NCBI GenBank assembly: GCA_002478145.1
Contig: DLMI01000088.1
Coordinates: forward strand, 1 to 36,077
DNA length: 36,077 nt
From: Acidobacteria bacterium UBA7540
Lineage (GTDB): Bacteria; Acidobacteriota; Terriglobia; UBA7540
Reading direction: 5' to 3'
Part shown: positions 16,799 to 26,030 of the stretch, piece by piece
Layout: every line of letters begins with the position of its first letter
Numbering within the stretch: the first letter of the stretch is position 1
Made by a program: the position numbers and the translations under genes
Notes under the pieces: model-generated
What the model was told of the DNA's origin: nothing
Database searches by the model: none
What the model saw: the letters and a program-made list of their open reading frames with translations, nothing else

Positions 16799-18114
16799 CA
16801 CCGCGCTCCCGCGCGACCACGATAGATGAGCAAATCAGTTCTGCCCACGAGATCGCGAATGCTCGTGAGCCCCAGGCTGCGCAGCAGATCGCTGAGTTGC
16901 CATTGGAAGGACCGATACAGGTTGCCGAGCCGCTCGGCGCCCCAGTCTATTTCGACCAACTGCGATAGCTCCGGATCGGTGGTGGTGAGCCCAAAGGGAC
17001 AGCCGCGGCCGCGCTCGCAGTTGCTACAGCGGGTGCAGCCCAAGGCCACCAATTCGGAAGTGCCCAGGACGACCCCATCGGCGCCCAAAGCAATTGCCTT
17101 GGCAAGATCATAAGCAGTGCGTATGCCACCGCCGGCCATCACCACGACCTCTTGTCGAATGCCTTCTTGCAGCAGGTAGCGATGGACCTTGGGGATGGCA
17201 AACTCAATGGGCATGGCGATGGTCTTCTTAGCGATTTCCGGGGCCGCGCCAGTCCCGCCATAGCTTCCGTCAATGTACACGATGTGCGCCCCGGCGTAAT
17301 AACTCCCCACGGCTACCATGTCGATATCCGTGGGCGTCGAGACCTTCACGGAAATGAGTGCTTCCGGGTTGATGGTCTTGATCCAATCCACGTGCTTCTT
17401 GTGGTCCTCCACTGAATAGACGCTGTGAAATGGGAAGGGCGAAAAGAGGCTGACCCAGGGAAGCGACTCGCGCATGCTGGCAACGCTGGACGTCACCTTA
17501 TCGCCCAACAGGTGTCCGCCCAGGCCCGGCTTGGCCCCTTGGGCATACTTGAACTCGACAATCGGCGCGCGCTGGATGGTCTCCTCTCTCACTCCGAACA
17601 TGCCGGTGGCAACTTGGGTGATTACGTGGTCCTTGTAGGCGAGCAGCGAGTCCGGGTATCCTCCTTCACCGGTGCACGTGAAGGTCTTCCATGCCTGGGC
17701 CGCTTTGGCTCTGGCGCACATCACCTGCTCGCTGATTGAGCCAAAGGACATGCCCGCCCCATAGAAGGGGATAGGGATCTCGATCTGGCGATCGTAGGGT
17801 CGGCGATTGAGCGGGATGGAGAGATCAACTGCCACGTCGTTGGACAGGCGCCGATCTTCAGGCAGGAATTTGAAATCCAGCACGTCGAAGCCGCCACCGG
17901 AATTGCCCACGCGGTGTTCCAGGCCGTTGCTGGGCGGCTTCCCGGTTTCGGCTTGCACCCAGGTGGAGAGAATCAAGTCCGCCGTCCAGCGGTGGTCGCC
18001 CAGTGCAGGCAGCTTGCCGTTCTTCAACTCCGGCCAGAGGTGAAAGCCTTGATGCAGAGAGGCGGTATGTTTCTCGACGATGAGCTGCTCGGTGCTCTTC
18101 ATGCTATTGGCCAT
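16798..18114 (-). CDS. FMN/Fe-S glutamate-synthase-domain protein
   Basis: 438 residues matching the central synthase domain of glutamate synthase. It has GAGMSFGSIS (SFGSIS at 123-128), CTGEGGYP, YAQGAKPGLGGHLLGDKV, SVKVSTPTDIDMVAVG, DGSYGGTGAAP and MAGGGIRTAYDLAKAIALGA, giving an FMN-binding TIM barrel. The cysteine motif is GCTRCSNCERGRGC (Cys360, 363, 366, 372). Classical GltB has three cysteines binding a 3Fe-4S cluster, so four cysteines here hint at a 4Fe-4S cluster (inference). It stands just before the glutaminase/GXGXG gene and just after a palindromic element that ends 6 nt from its start codon. A weak AAGG SD lies at that junction; an internal ATG four codons on is an alternative. 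Confidence 0.9.
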   Translation of the reverse strand: MANSMKSTEQLIVEKHTASLHQGFHLWPELKNGKLPALGDHRWTADLILSTWVQAETGKPPSNGLEHRVGNSGGGFDVLDFKFLPEDRRLSNDVAVDLSIPLNRRPYDRQIEIPIPFYGAGMSFGSISEQVMCARAKAAQAWKTFTCTGEGGYPDSLLAYKDHVITQVATGMFGVREETIQRAPIVEFKYAQGAKPGLGGHLLGDKVTSSVASMRESLPWVSLFSPFPFHSVYSVEDHKKHVDWIKTINPEALISVKVSTPTDIDMVAVGSYYAGAHIVYIDGSYGGTGAAPEIAKKTIAMPIEFAIPKVHRYLLQEGIRQEVVVMAGGGIRTAYDLAKAIALGADGVVLGTSELVALGCTRCSNCERGRGCPFGLTTTDPELSQLVEIDWGAERLGNLYRSFQWQLSDLLRSLGLTSIRDLVGRTDLLIYRGRAGAR

Positions 18115-18119
18115 TGCCT

Positions 18120-18210
18120 TGGTAGTGGGTCAATTTGATGTAGAGGCGGCTTTACGCCGCCATTTGGCGAGGTAAACTCCCCGCTACAGCATCAAATTGA
18201 CCCACTACCA
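18120..18210. mobile_element. 91-bp MITE-like palindromic element
   Basis: The ends are 21-nt perfect inverted repeats (18120-18140 and 18190-18210; outer end TGGTAGTGGGTCAATTTG). Inside is a second hairpin, GGCGGC-tttac-GCCGCC. No ORF is present, and target-site duplication is not clear. It lies between two genes of the glutamate-synthase-like operon and provides the stop codon of the upstream one. The structure suits a non-autonomous transposable element or REP-like unit. Confidence 0.6.
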
Positions 18211-19589
18211 TAGCCTTCGATCCCGGAAAACGCTTCGCGCTCCAGCTCCTTCTGGAACATGGCACGCCCCATCTCACCGCGGAGCCGGCGGACTTCCCGC
18301 AAGCCCATCGCCCCCAGCACTTCGAGCAATTGGTCGCGCCAAGAAGTCAGGAAGTTCTTGAGGCGCTGGACGCCCCAGTCGACGGCGAGCCTTCTAGGTA
18401 GCTTGAAGCGGCTTTTCTCCCGCTCGGCGCACTCCTCCACAAACTGCGCCTGTAGGGCCGCCAAAAGCGGTGTGTCAAGGGCGACGGCATCCAGACCGCA
18501 GATAATGGCTTTGGGAACATGCTCGGCGGCGATGATCCCGCCGCTCCCCAGCAGCGTCACCTCATCCCGGCACGACGCCTCGACAAAGGTTTTGTGCGCC
18601 TCCCGGATGAGGTCCAGCACGAACCGCCCGTTCCGTCCCCGGCCATGATAATTGGCCACCAGGTGGAACACTCGGAACCCCGAGTGATAGTGCCTTAATA
18701 GCTCCTCCTTCGAGGCAAGCTCGTAGCGCAAGCAGATCGTGACCTCGGGGAAGCGAGCCCGAGTTTCTTTTAGCAACCCTTCGTTCCCGCTCTCGAGCTC
18801 TATCATTCGTGGCATGAAGCGGAGCTTGGGGAGTGTTTGTGCGTCCTCGCGGCCCACCAGCGGAACGATCTGCTGTCCCTGAAACGCGAATTTGCTGAGC
18901 ACCTTGGCCGGCAAGACGAGCAGCGTCCCTGCCTCTTGCGCTGCTTCCACAAGGATCTCGAGGAATTTGCGGGAGTGGATAGATGCCGGCGGCACATCGA
19001 AGAAAACCGGAATTGGAATGGAAAAAGTCTGCACGCTTTCCCCAGTCGTTACCCCCTGTTCGTCAAGAGAAAGGAAGGGTGGCTTCTGACCAATATCCAC
19101 GCTTGTCGAAATGAACTCCCGGCCGTGAATCCCGTCGCGTGTGGGACGTACGATCTCCGACATGTCGGTCCACATGCCGTCCCAGCCTTCGCCTCCGAAG
19201 GGGCCTCGGTAGCCCGCGCCCTTTACGGGTACCCTCCCGGTGCGTGCTTCATAGCAAGTCGTGTCCACGTGCTCGGGTGTGAAGTACGAGTCGCCCAGAT
19301 GCTGGTGTTCCGGATTTAGCTGTACCTGGACCATCTCGGGGTTCTCAATCGTGCAGCGCAGGCATCCTACGCACGAGTTGCTCCGGGGAGCGAATCCCCC
19401 CACCGGCCCGGAGAAGACGCCGTACACGCAGGGCCGGCTCAGTGCAACTTCCGGGTTTCGGCGATAGCGGACCAGCCCTTTGAGCAGGTGCATGGCCAAG
19501 CCACGCTTGCTGACTTTCACCCGTGTGCGATTCGGGAAAGGCGCGATTTCGGGCGCGGGGCTCGTCTGAAGGTGGTAGCGGTGATACAT
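18192..19589 (-). CDS. Ferredoxin-like protein joined to a diverged glutamate-synthase FMN domain
   Basis: 465 residues, first gene of the operon. A cysteine cluster CVGCLRC (Cys73, 76, 79) plus Cys112 in TTCYEA is ferredoxin-like and could hold an Fe-S cluster. Then comes TDMSEIVRPTRDGIHGREFI and a TIM-barrel-like part (VTLLGSGGIIAAEHVPKAI, CGLDAVALDTPLL). Its C-terminus (VDWGVQRLKNFLTSWRDQLL, GAMGLREVRRLRGEMG) mirrors that of the next gene (IDWGAERLGNLYRSFQWQLS), so the two are paralogous. The key glutamate-synthase motifs SFGSIS and GEGG are absent, so it may be an electron-transfer or structural partner. The ATG at 19589 has CAGGGA upstream; an in-frame TTG at 19607 lacks an SD. The last residues GSGSI and the stop codon come from the inserted palindromic element. 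Confidence 0.75.
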   Translation of the reverse strand: MYHRYHLQTSPAPEIAPFPNRTRVKVSKRGLAMHLLKGLVRYRRNPEVALSRPCVYGVFSGPVGGFAPRSNSCVGCLRCTIENPEMVQVQLNPEHQHLGDSYFTPEHVDTTCYEARTGRVPVKGAGYRGPFGGEGWDGMWTDMSEIVRPTRDGIHGREFISTSVDIGQKPPFLSLDEQGVTTGESVQTFSIPIPVFFDVPPASIHSRKFLEILVEAAQEAGTLLVLPAKVLSKFAFQGQQIVPLVGREDAQTLPKLRFMPRMIELESGNEGLLKETRARFPEVTICLRYELASKEELLRHYHSGFRVFHLVANYHGRGRNGRFVLDLIREAHKTFVEASCRDEVTLLGSGGIIAAEHVPKAIICGLDAVALDTPLLAALQAQFVEECAEREKSRFKLPRRLAVDWGVQRLKNFLTSWRDQLLEVLGAMGLREVRRLRGEMGRAMFQKELEREAFSGIEGYGSGSI

Positions 19590-19918
19590 GTCGAATCCCT
19601 GATTCAATCCAACAAGCTACGCCAAGTGGCTCGATGCAGGGATCACCGGCCCTTGAGAAACCCGATGTCTTGACGGGCGGAAGCCAAGTAAAGCGGAATT
19701 TCCCTTTTCCATTTTCGACCGCCCGATAACATACAGCCGAGCGCCTCTGAATGCAATAGTCCGGTCGGGTTTTGGCTGTAGCACTAGCGTGCAACTTCTT
19801 CGCGGCAGGCGAAGAAAGCGGAGATGTCATTCTGAGCGGAGCGCAGCGTAGCGAAGAATCTGCTTTTGGTTGCGGCCAAGGGCCACACTGTTCTACCTCT
19901 CCTGAGGCTTCCGCGGCC
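19590..19918. other. Intergenic region with a dispersed repeat
   Basis: This gap of 329 nt lies upstream of the glutamate-synthase-like operon and downstream of the Rossmann-fold gene. At 19825-19860 it has a copy of a repeat starting TGTCATTCTGAGCG and ending AGCGAAGAATC, which recurs at 20711-20736 and, reversed and shortened, at 14036-14049. No gene or clear promoter was identified. Confidence 0.5.
19825..19860. repeat. Dispersed intergenic repeat, TGTCATTCTGAGCG type
   Basis: The core TGTCATYCTGAGCG followed by AGCGAAGRATC appears here, at 20711-20736 and in part at 14036-14049 (opposite strand). All copies are intergenic. Function unknown. Confidence 0.6.
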
Positions 19919-20629
19919 CTACACTGCCGCCTTTCCGACCGACGATTCCGACACCTTGGTCCTACTGCATCCGATACTGTTGATGTCCTGGTTCTTGAGC
20001 ACACGTTTTGGGGTGCCGAGTTTGGCGATTTTGATCATCGCGCGGCCTACCTGTTCCGTCGTCGTCACGTACTTTGGCAAGAGGGCCTTCCACACGGGAT
20101 AGAGCGGCGCCATCACAGCGTAGAGCGCTCGGTACAGTCTCGTCTTCGACTGAATTCCGTGCATCGGCTGGATATAGGCGGGACGCAACATATACGCCGC
20201 CTTGAAGGGCAACCGCAGCAGTGCGTTTTCGGTCTTGCCCTTCACGCGCGCCCACCTCACGCGACCGCGCTCGGAGCTGTCGGTGCCCGCTCCCGACACA
20301 TAGAGGAACGTCATGTCTGGGTTTAGCTTGACCAAGGTTTGCGCTGCCGCCATTGTGATGTCGTACGTCACGCGTTGATATTCCTGCTCCGTCATTCCTG
20401 CCGAGGAGACACCTAGACAGAAGAAGCACGCGTCATAACCCGAGAGGCTCCCCGCGATAGCGGAGAAATCGGAGAAGTCCTTGTGCACGATTTCGTGCAG
20501 CTTCTCGTGCTGTTGCCCCGTCGCATTGCGGCCAATCGTGAGGACGCTTTCCACCTCGCGATCGAGCAAGCATTCTCGCAAGACACCCTGCCCGACCATA
20601 CCCGTAGCCCCAAAGAGAATGATCTTCAT
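19919..20629 (-). CDS. NAD(P)-binding Rossmann-fold (atypical SDR) protein
   Basis: 236 residues. The N-terminal dinucleotide motif is ILFGATGMVGQG (Gly7, Gly10, Gly13). It continues with VLTIGR, HEIVHKDFSDF, CFFCLGVSSAGMTEQEY and FLYVSGAGTDSSERGR, as in NmrA-like or atypical short-chain dehydrogenase proteins; the catalytic YxxxK of classical SDRs is not obvious. The length fits a small epimerase-like protein of this group. AGGGAGAGG stands before the ATG. The substrate is unknown. It is transcribed alone, divergent from a secreted-protein gene. Confidence 0.85.
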   Translation of the reverse strand: MKIILFGATGMVGQGVLRECLLDREVESVLTIGRNATGQQHEKLHEIVHKDFSDFSAIAGSLSGYDACFFCLGVSSAGMTEQEYQRVTYDITMAAAQTLVKLNPDMTFLYVSGAGTDSSERGRVRWARVKGKTENALLRLPFKAAYMLRPAYIQPMHGIQSKTRLYRALYAVMAPLYPVWKALLPKYVTTTEQVGRAMIKIAKLGTPKRVLKNQDINSIGCSRTKVSESSVGKAAV

Positions 20630-20998
20630 GTTGATTGGCCTCTCCCTTCCAGCGGCTTCTGGCAGGATACTGAGAAACCTTTGTGAACGTTGTCATTCCG
20701 ACCCCTTCGCTGTCATCCTGAGCGCAGCGAAGGATCGCGCTCTGCCCGCTCAGGGTAAACCCTGCGAGGAATCTCTCCCTGGAAACAAAGGACTTGCGAG
20801 ATTCCTCGTCGTCCCGCAGGAATTCCCCTTTTGTTCTCACCAAGTTACCTGTTCATACAAAGTTCAACAAAAGTTCACCTCTGGTGCATTGAAGTCGCAG
20901 TTAACCTCAGGGAAACTGGCTGTGCGTGGGCGATACACCCGTTCCCCGCCAGGGCAGGACGCAGCCGTCGCTGCCACATTGAAACATGGAGGACCATT
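20630..20998. other. Divergent intergenic region with a repeat
   Basis: 369 nt between the Rossmann-fold gene (minus) and a secreted-protein gene (plus). A copy of the TGTCATYCTGAGCG repeat lies at 20711-20736, followed by related eroded sequence to about 20790 (GAGGAATCTC). No gene supported. Confidence 0.5.
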
Positions 20999-21442
20999 AT
21001 GACTCTGAATCGAAGTTTCAAGCTAGTTGCACCTCTCGGCCTTGCGCTTTTGGCAGGTTGCTTCACTGCAAACCTCGCAAGCGCACAAGGGGTTTACCAC
21101 GGGAGATTCACTTTGTCCCTCGAAGCACGGTGGGGACACACAGTTCTGCCTCCCGGCGACTACTCGTTCACCCTCGACCATGCCACGAGTACGGGGATGG
21201 TCACCATCTGGCGAGGAACCGAGCCCGTAGACACGATCTTGAACCAGGCGACCTACGACCGCCAGACTTTTGACCGTAGCGAACTGATCCTTGTCCGCAG
21301 TGGAGGAAACTACTCAATCCGTGCCCTGCGGCTGGCAGACCTGGGTTTGACTCTCGAATACTCAGTACCTAAGACTGGGAGGCAGTTCATCGTTCAGGCA
21401 CCTCAACTCCTCGAACGCGTCCCGGTTGCGATGGGTGGGTAG
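20999..21442 (+). CDS. Small secreted protein, function unknown
   Basis: 147 residues. The ATG at 20999 is chosen because GGAGG lies 8 nt upstream and a clean signal peptide follows (LVAPLGLALLAGCFTANLASAQ); a Cys in LLAGC makes a lipoprotein possible. The mature part is beta-rich (FTLSLEARWGHTVLPPGDYS, LEYSVPKTGRQFIVQAP). LPPGDY and the general layout resemble LPTGEY in the secreted protein encoded at 26082-26504, so both may belong to one acidobacterial envelope family. It is followed 156 nt later by a VWA protein in the same direction. No enzymatic motif seen. Confidence 0.8.
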   Translation: MTLNRSFKLVAPLGLALLAGCFTANLASAQGVYHGRFTLSLEARWGHTVLPPGDYSFTLDHATSTGMVTIWRGTEPVDTILNQATYDRQTFDRSELILVRSGGNYSIRALRLADLGLTLEYSVPKTGRQFIVQAPQLLERVPVAMGG

Positions 21443-21598
21443 TAAGCACCGTTGGACGGCCCGATATGGAGGGCAAGCCTTCTTGCACCATCACTTCAAT
21501 TGCAGGACAGGCTTGCCCCCGACCCTTTTTCGGGAATCTTTGGCTCTGAGACCCAAACAACCAGTTTGGACGCGGGCAACGCTCGGAGGGAGCATGCC

Positions 21599-22603
21599 TT
21601 GACGCACCACACAAAAGTCCTTGCCGCGATGCGATGGGCTCCGTTGTTAAGCTTCTGCCTCACGGTTCTGGCGGCACCCCAGCCGCCAAACCAGGAAAAG
21701 AAGATCAATTCGCTGCCGCAAGCGACCTTGAAGGTTTCAACTGTGGTAGTCAACGTCTACGCGATCGTCAAGGACAACAGAGGCCGTTTGATCCCGAATC
21801 TCAATAAGGAAGATTTCAAGCTTACCGAGGATGACGTCGCACAACAGATTGGTTATTTTTCTCGCGAGACAGACAGCCCACTGACGCTTGGCATCATGAT
21901 TGACACGAGCTCCAGCCAGGAGCAACTGTTGGCAACCGAGCAAGAACAAGCCCGGGCGTTCATCCAACAAGTGCTGCGCCCCAAGGATTCGGCTTTTGTC
22001 CTCCGATTCGACGTGGAGGTTGAGCTGCTTCAGGACTTCACCAGTGAACAGCGCCTGCTTGCGCGCGCCATCGACAGCACAGTGATTAATGAAGGCGGGT
22101 ACAAGCTTCTACCGGAGCCGTCGGCGGGCCCGAGTGTCGGCGGCACTCACCTTTACGACGCTCTCTACTTGGCCTCCAATGAGCTGATGAAGAGTAATGT
22201 GGGACGTAAGGTGCTCATCATGCTCACCGACGGCGAAGATCAGGGCAGCAAGGTGACGTCCAACGGGGCGCTCGAAGCTGCGGAGAAGGCCGATGTCATC
22301 ATCTATTCCGTGGCCCTCAGCGACGACTCATTTTATTGGGCGCAAGGTCTGACTTTTAGAGGCAATCCGGTTTTGAAGAAGTTGTCGGGGGAGACGGGGG
22401 GCCAGATGGTTCGGGTGAACCACGCGCGCGACACCGGTGTGGCCTTTCGGGAAATTGCCGACGAGCTACGCGCTCAGTACTTCCTTGGGTACTCACCCTC
22501 GAATAACCTGCGTGACGGATCTTTTCGCAAGATTCGTGTGCGCGTGCGCAACCGGAACTACAGAGTCCGAGTTCGCCGCGGCTACTACGCTCAAGCCAAC
22601 TAG
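21599..22603 (+). CDS. VWA-domain protein, acidobacterial type
   Basis: 334 residues from a TTG start chosen because GGAGGG stands 8 nt upstream and a signal peptide follows (MRWAPLLSFCLTVLAAP). The opening VVNVYAIVKDNRGRLIPNLN, then DFKLTEDD, is typical of the VWFA-related proteins found in many copies in Acidobacteria. The VWA domain has the metal-site motif DTSSS (Asp102), a Thr in GGTHLYDAL and LTDGEDQ. The C-terminus YFLGYSPSN and RVRVRRGYYA is also typical. It likely binds a protein partner through a divalent metal in the periplasm; the partner is unknown. Confidence 0.9.
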   Translation: MTHHTKVLAAMRWAPLLSFCLTVLAAPQPPNQEKKINSLPQATLKVSTVVVNVYAIVKDNRGRLIPNLNKEDFKLTEDDVAQQIGYFSRETDSPLTLGIMIDTSSSQEQLLATEQEQARAFIQQVLRPKDSAFVLRFDVEVELLQDFTSEQRLLARAIDSTVINEGGYKLLPEPSAGPSVGGTHLYDALYLASNELMKSNVGRKVLIMLTDGEDQGSKVTSNGALEAAEKADVIIYSVALSDDSFYWAQGLTFRGNPVLKKLSGETGGQMVRVNHARDTGVAFREIADELRAQYFLGYSPSNNLRDGSFRKIRVRVRNRNYRVRVRRGYYAQAN

Positions 22604-22940
22604 ATGGTTCGGCGAAGGTGCCTTGTTCGTTCGCACAAGAGCCCGAAGCTCAGCCGGCATCGGGCGAGCCTCAGCCCACTGCAATTGGTATTTCCAGTCA
22701 GCCCCCAGCTCATTTGGACAGCCTGCATCCACACGATTGAAACGAAGGTTGCATAAAGAAAAGGCACAGTCCCGTGGGTGGCGCAGACGTCGTGGTGAAG
22801 CTGTGAAACAATCAACTTCAGTCGCAGATAAGCGCCGATCAACGCAGATAAGAGACGTGCTTTCGTCAGCGTTTGTCCGCGTCAATCAGCGGCCTGCAAT
22901 TTCTTCACACCTTCGGTTTGATGTCTGCGGCGCCTTGCTC

Positions 22941-22968
22941 GTCACTCGTCACTCGCCACTTGTCACTG
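22941..22968. repeat. Heptanucleotide tandem repeat, GTCACTC type
   Basis: Four adjacent 7-nt units: GTCACTC, GTCACTC, GCCACTT, GTCACTG. Other 7-nt repeats of different sequence are clustered at 34473-35967. Confidence 0.75.
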
Positions 22969-23148
22969 CTCTTAACCGCTGCGCCCGCCCCTTCGACCGC
23001 CGCCTCGTTTCCTCTCCTGACCCGTGGCCGCGGTCGAGCTTCCGGTTCGACTAGCGGCAAGACCCCTTCCCCCTCGCAACGGATCCGGTGCCCTGAATCT
23101 CATGACGCGGACCCGCCGCGGCCGAAGGTCCGCCGATCTTAATGGTGG

Positions 23149-23169
23149 GCGGGTCTGCGCCACCCCGCG
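23149..23169. repeat. Dispersed 21-nt stem-loop repeat, copy 1
   Basis: Starts GCGGGTCTG and ends CCACCCCGCG, so the arms pair. Two further copies are at 28267-28287 and 31942-31962, differing at one base. Confidence 0.65.
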
Positions 23170-23448
23170 GATCACGCCATCGCTAACGCCGTCTGTCGCA
23201 AGTCTTATATTGCCCGTGTGTACGCCGTTACGCGGGCAGAATCACGCCTAGTCCCGCAGCAACGAGAGGCTGCGCGGCGATCAGTGTTGGCGCGGGCCGG
23301 GCAGCTCTGCTTACAAACTAATCCCCAACGCGTCAAAAGAGACAGCGTCAAGTGGAATTGTGCCTGACTGCCGAGCAGTGGGCAGGGGGTCTCGATTCTA
23401 CCGGAACCTGCGGCAACTCATCTTCGTAGGGGAATTGGGAGGTCCGTA

Positions 23449-26004
23449 ATGCAGAAGCTGTTCAGCAATCTTCGCTACGCGGTGCGACAATTCCGGCGGT
23501 CGCCTGTTTTTACCTGTGCGGCCGTACTCACCCTGGCTTTGGGAATCGGCGGAACCACGGCAATATTCACGTTGGTTCATGCGGTGATGCTGCGCTCCCT
23601 GCCGGTGTCTGATCCCGGGAGACTCTACCGTGTCGGCGATGGCGACGATTGCTGTGTCGAAGGGGGACCGCAGGACCGCTGGGGAATGTATTCGTTTCCT
23701 CTGTATGAACGGCTGAAGGCGGAAACACCCGAATTTGAAGAGTTGGCCGCTTTCCAGGCCGGCGGTGCGCTCCAGAGCGTGCGGCGTGAAGGCGAATTGG
23801 CTGCCAGGCCTGTGCGCTCGGAGTACGTCACCGGGAATTATTTCTCAATGCTTGGAGTGCGCGCCTTCGGTGGGCGAGTGCTTAGCCCTGACGACGACAG
23901 GCCAGGTGCGCCGCCGGTGGCTGTACTCAGCCATCGTGTCTGGCAGACCAGCTATGCCGGCGATACGTCGGTAGTGGGTTCGACCTTCGTTGTGGAGGGC
24001 CATCCGTTTACCGTAATCGGAGTGGCTCCCCCCGGCTTCTTCGGCGAAACGCTCCGCAGTGACCCTCCCGATATTTGGATCCCCGTGCAGCAGGAGCCCT
24101 TGATTGACGGCGAAGGCGAACTGCTGCACCAGTCCGTGCCCGCATGGCTGCGTGCGATGGGCCGCTTGCGGCCGGGAGCTTCAATTAACGGAATGGCTCC
24201 GCGCCTCACTGGGGTGCTGCGCCAATGGATGGAGCATGATTCAGAATATCCAGCCAACTGGATGCAGGACGTGATCCGCATGCTTCCCAGGCAAGTGATC
24301 AACGTCGTCCCCGCAGGCGCCGGCGTCGCCGAGATGAAGGAAGAGTACGGGCGCAGCCTTCAGATCCTGCTCTCCGTTTGCGGCCTGGTGCTGCTGATTG
24401 CCAGCGCCAATGTCGCGAACTTGCTGCTGGCTCGCGCGGTAACGCGTCGCGGGCTAACCGCACTGCGCCTGGCCCTTGGCGCCACACCGCGGCAGATTAT
24501 TTCGCAGGCTCTCACGGAAAGCGTCCTCCTCGCGATGGGCGGCGGCATTGTGGGACTTCTGGTGGCCGTGGCAGGGGCGCGCCTGCTGCTCACGCTTGCC
24601 TTCCACAGCGCACACTTCCTGCCGATCAGCCCCATGCCGTCTTTCGGGGTCCTGGCGTTCTCCTTCGGATTGGCCCTGGTAACGGGAGTCATTTTTGGTG
24701 CGGTTCCCGCATGGTTTGCCACACGTACCGATCCCGCGGAAGCCTTGCACGGGTCGGGCCGCGGTACGAGCGATCGTTCCTCTCTCACACGCCAAGGGCT
24801 GCTGATCGTGCAGGCTACATTGTCGGTTGTCTTGGTTGCCGGTGCGACGATGCTGGCGCGGAGCCTAAACAAACTCGAGCATCAGGACTTTGGATATCAA
24901 GTTCAAGGGCGCGTGCTGGTGGCGCTGCACAACCCACCGGCCAGCTACACTGAGGCCAAGTTGGCCGCGCTCTACCGTGAGCTTGAGATACGCCTCAATC
25001 GCCTGCCTGGAGTGCGGGGAAGCGGACTGGCGCTCTATAACCCGCTCACCAACAACTGGGGGGAACTCATTTACGTGGCCGGCCATCCTGCTCCCAAAAT
25101 GAGCGAGGAATCCGCCGCATCATGGGACCGAGTGAGCCACGACTATCTTCAGAACTTTGGCATAGCAGTTTTGCGTGGGCGGGCTTTTACTGCCTCAGAC
25201 AACGAAACTACGGAGCCCGTGGCGATTGTGAACGAAACTTTCGTGAAGCGCTTTTTCAAGAGCGGCGAAGACCCGCTGGATCAGCACTTCGGCCTGGACC
25301 TGCCCGAGAATTCCGCCACATTCCGCATCGTGGGCGTCGTGCGGGACGCGAAGTTTGCGGGCTGGCGGTTAAATCGGCCGGCGCTGCCCATGTTCTTCGT
25401 GCCGCTCGCTCAAAATGTCGACTACAAGCAGGACCTGCTGAAGAGGGTCGAGCTGCGCTCGCATTTTATCGGGGGAATCATGTTGGCGACCGGCGCCCCT
25501 CCCGGCGTGCTCGAGCCGCTGCTGACGAGGACATTGGCGGAAGTCGATCCCAACCTGACCCTCACCAGCGTCAGGACTATGGAGCAGCAAATTGCTCTCT
25601 CCTTCGATCAAGAGCGTGCAGTTGCCAGCCTCGCGGGCTTGTTCGGGATTATCGCTCTCCTGCTGGCGGCAGTTGGAGTGTACGGCGTCACGGCCTACAC
25701 GGTTGCGCAGCGAACGAACGAAATCGGCATTCGCATGGCGCTTGGCGCCGATCGCGCGAAGGTGGTCCAACTGGTACTACGCGGCGCCTTTAAGCGCGTG
25801 ATGATCGGGCTGGTGCTCGGGTTGCCGCTGGCCATCGGCGCCGGACGTCTGATCTCAGCACAGCTCTATGGCGTTACCAGTTGGGACCCATTAGCGCTGA
25901 CCGTGGCTGCGAGCGCGCTCGCCCTCTGCGCATTCTTCGCAACCATAATTCCGGCCAGCCGCGCAGCGTCTATTTCGCCCATGAACGCACTGCGGATTGA
26001 GTAG
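23449..26004 (+). CDS. ADOP-family FtsX/MacB-like permease
   Basis: 851 residues. Start LRYAVRQFRRSPVFT, then TM1 with TLALGIGGTTAIFTL. A MacB-like periplasmic domain spans about 55-290 (YFSMLGVRAFGGRVL, VVEGHPFTVIGVAPPGFFG). FtsX TM block one starts about residue 304 (ILLSVCGLVLLIASANVANL), followed by a second periplasmic domain and a C-terminal FtsX block from about 725 to the end (EIGIRMALGADR, IPASRAASISPMNALRIE). It is a distant paralogue of the permease at 7685-10141. No ABC ATPase is encoded next to it. A GGGAGGT SD is well placed. The role is unknown. Confidence 0.93.
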   Translation: MQKLFSNLRYAVRQFRRSPVFTCAAVLTLALGIGGTTAIFTLVHAVMLRSLPVSDPGRLYRVGDGDDCCVEGGPQDRWGMYSFPLYERLKAETPEFEELAAFQAGGALQSVRREGELAARPVRSEYVTGNYFSMLGVRAFGGRVLSPDDDRPGAPPVAVLSHRVWQTSYAGDTSVVGSTFVVEGHPFTVIGVAPPGFFGETLRSDPPDIWIPVQQEPLIDGEGELLHQSVPAWLRAMGRLRPGASINGMAPRLTGVLRQWMEHDSEYPANWMQDVIRMLPRQVINVVPAGAGVAEMKEEYGRSLQILLSVCGLVLLIASANVANLLLARAVTRRGLTALRLALGATPRQIISQALTESVLLAMGGGIVGLLVAVAGARLLLTLAFHSAHFLPISPMPSFGVLAFSFGLALVTGVIFGAVPAWFATRTDPAEALHGSGRGTSDRSSLTRQGLLIVQATLSVVLVAGATMLARSLNKLEHQDFGYQVQGRVLVALHNPPASYTEAKLAALYRELEIRLNRLPGVRGSGLALYNPLTNNWGELIYVAGHPAPKMSEESAASWDRVSHDYLQNFGIAVLRGRAFTASDNETTEPVAIVNETFVKRFFKSGEDPLDQHFGLDLPENSATFRIVGVVRDAKFAGWRLNRPALPMFFVPLAQNVDYKQDLLKRVELRSHFIGGIMLATGAPPGVLEPLLTRTLAEVDPNLTLTSVRTMEQQIALSFDQERAVASLAGLFGIIALLLAAVGVYGVTAYTVAQRTNEIGIRMALGADRAKVVQLVLRGAFKRVMIGLVLGLPLAIGAGRLISAQLYGVTSWDPLALTVAASALALCAFFATIIPASRAASISPMNALRIE

Positions 26005-26030
26005 CGCACCTCGGGAGTGGGAGCAGGTAG

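Larger units (their letters stand above)
22604..23448. other. Long intergenic region, eroded repeats
   Basis: 845 nt with no supported gene. It contains a heptamer repeat at 22941-22968, a GCGGGT...CCCGC stem-loop repeat at 23149-23169, and a stretch near 22820-22895 with repeated CGCAGATAAG-like words. Open frames here have arginine-rich, low-information translations. The promoter of the downstream ADOP permease should lie at the right end. Confidence 0.5.
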
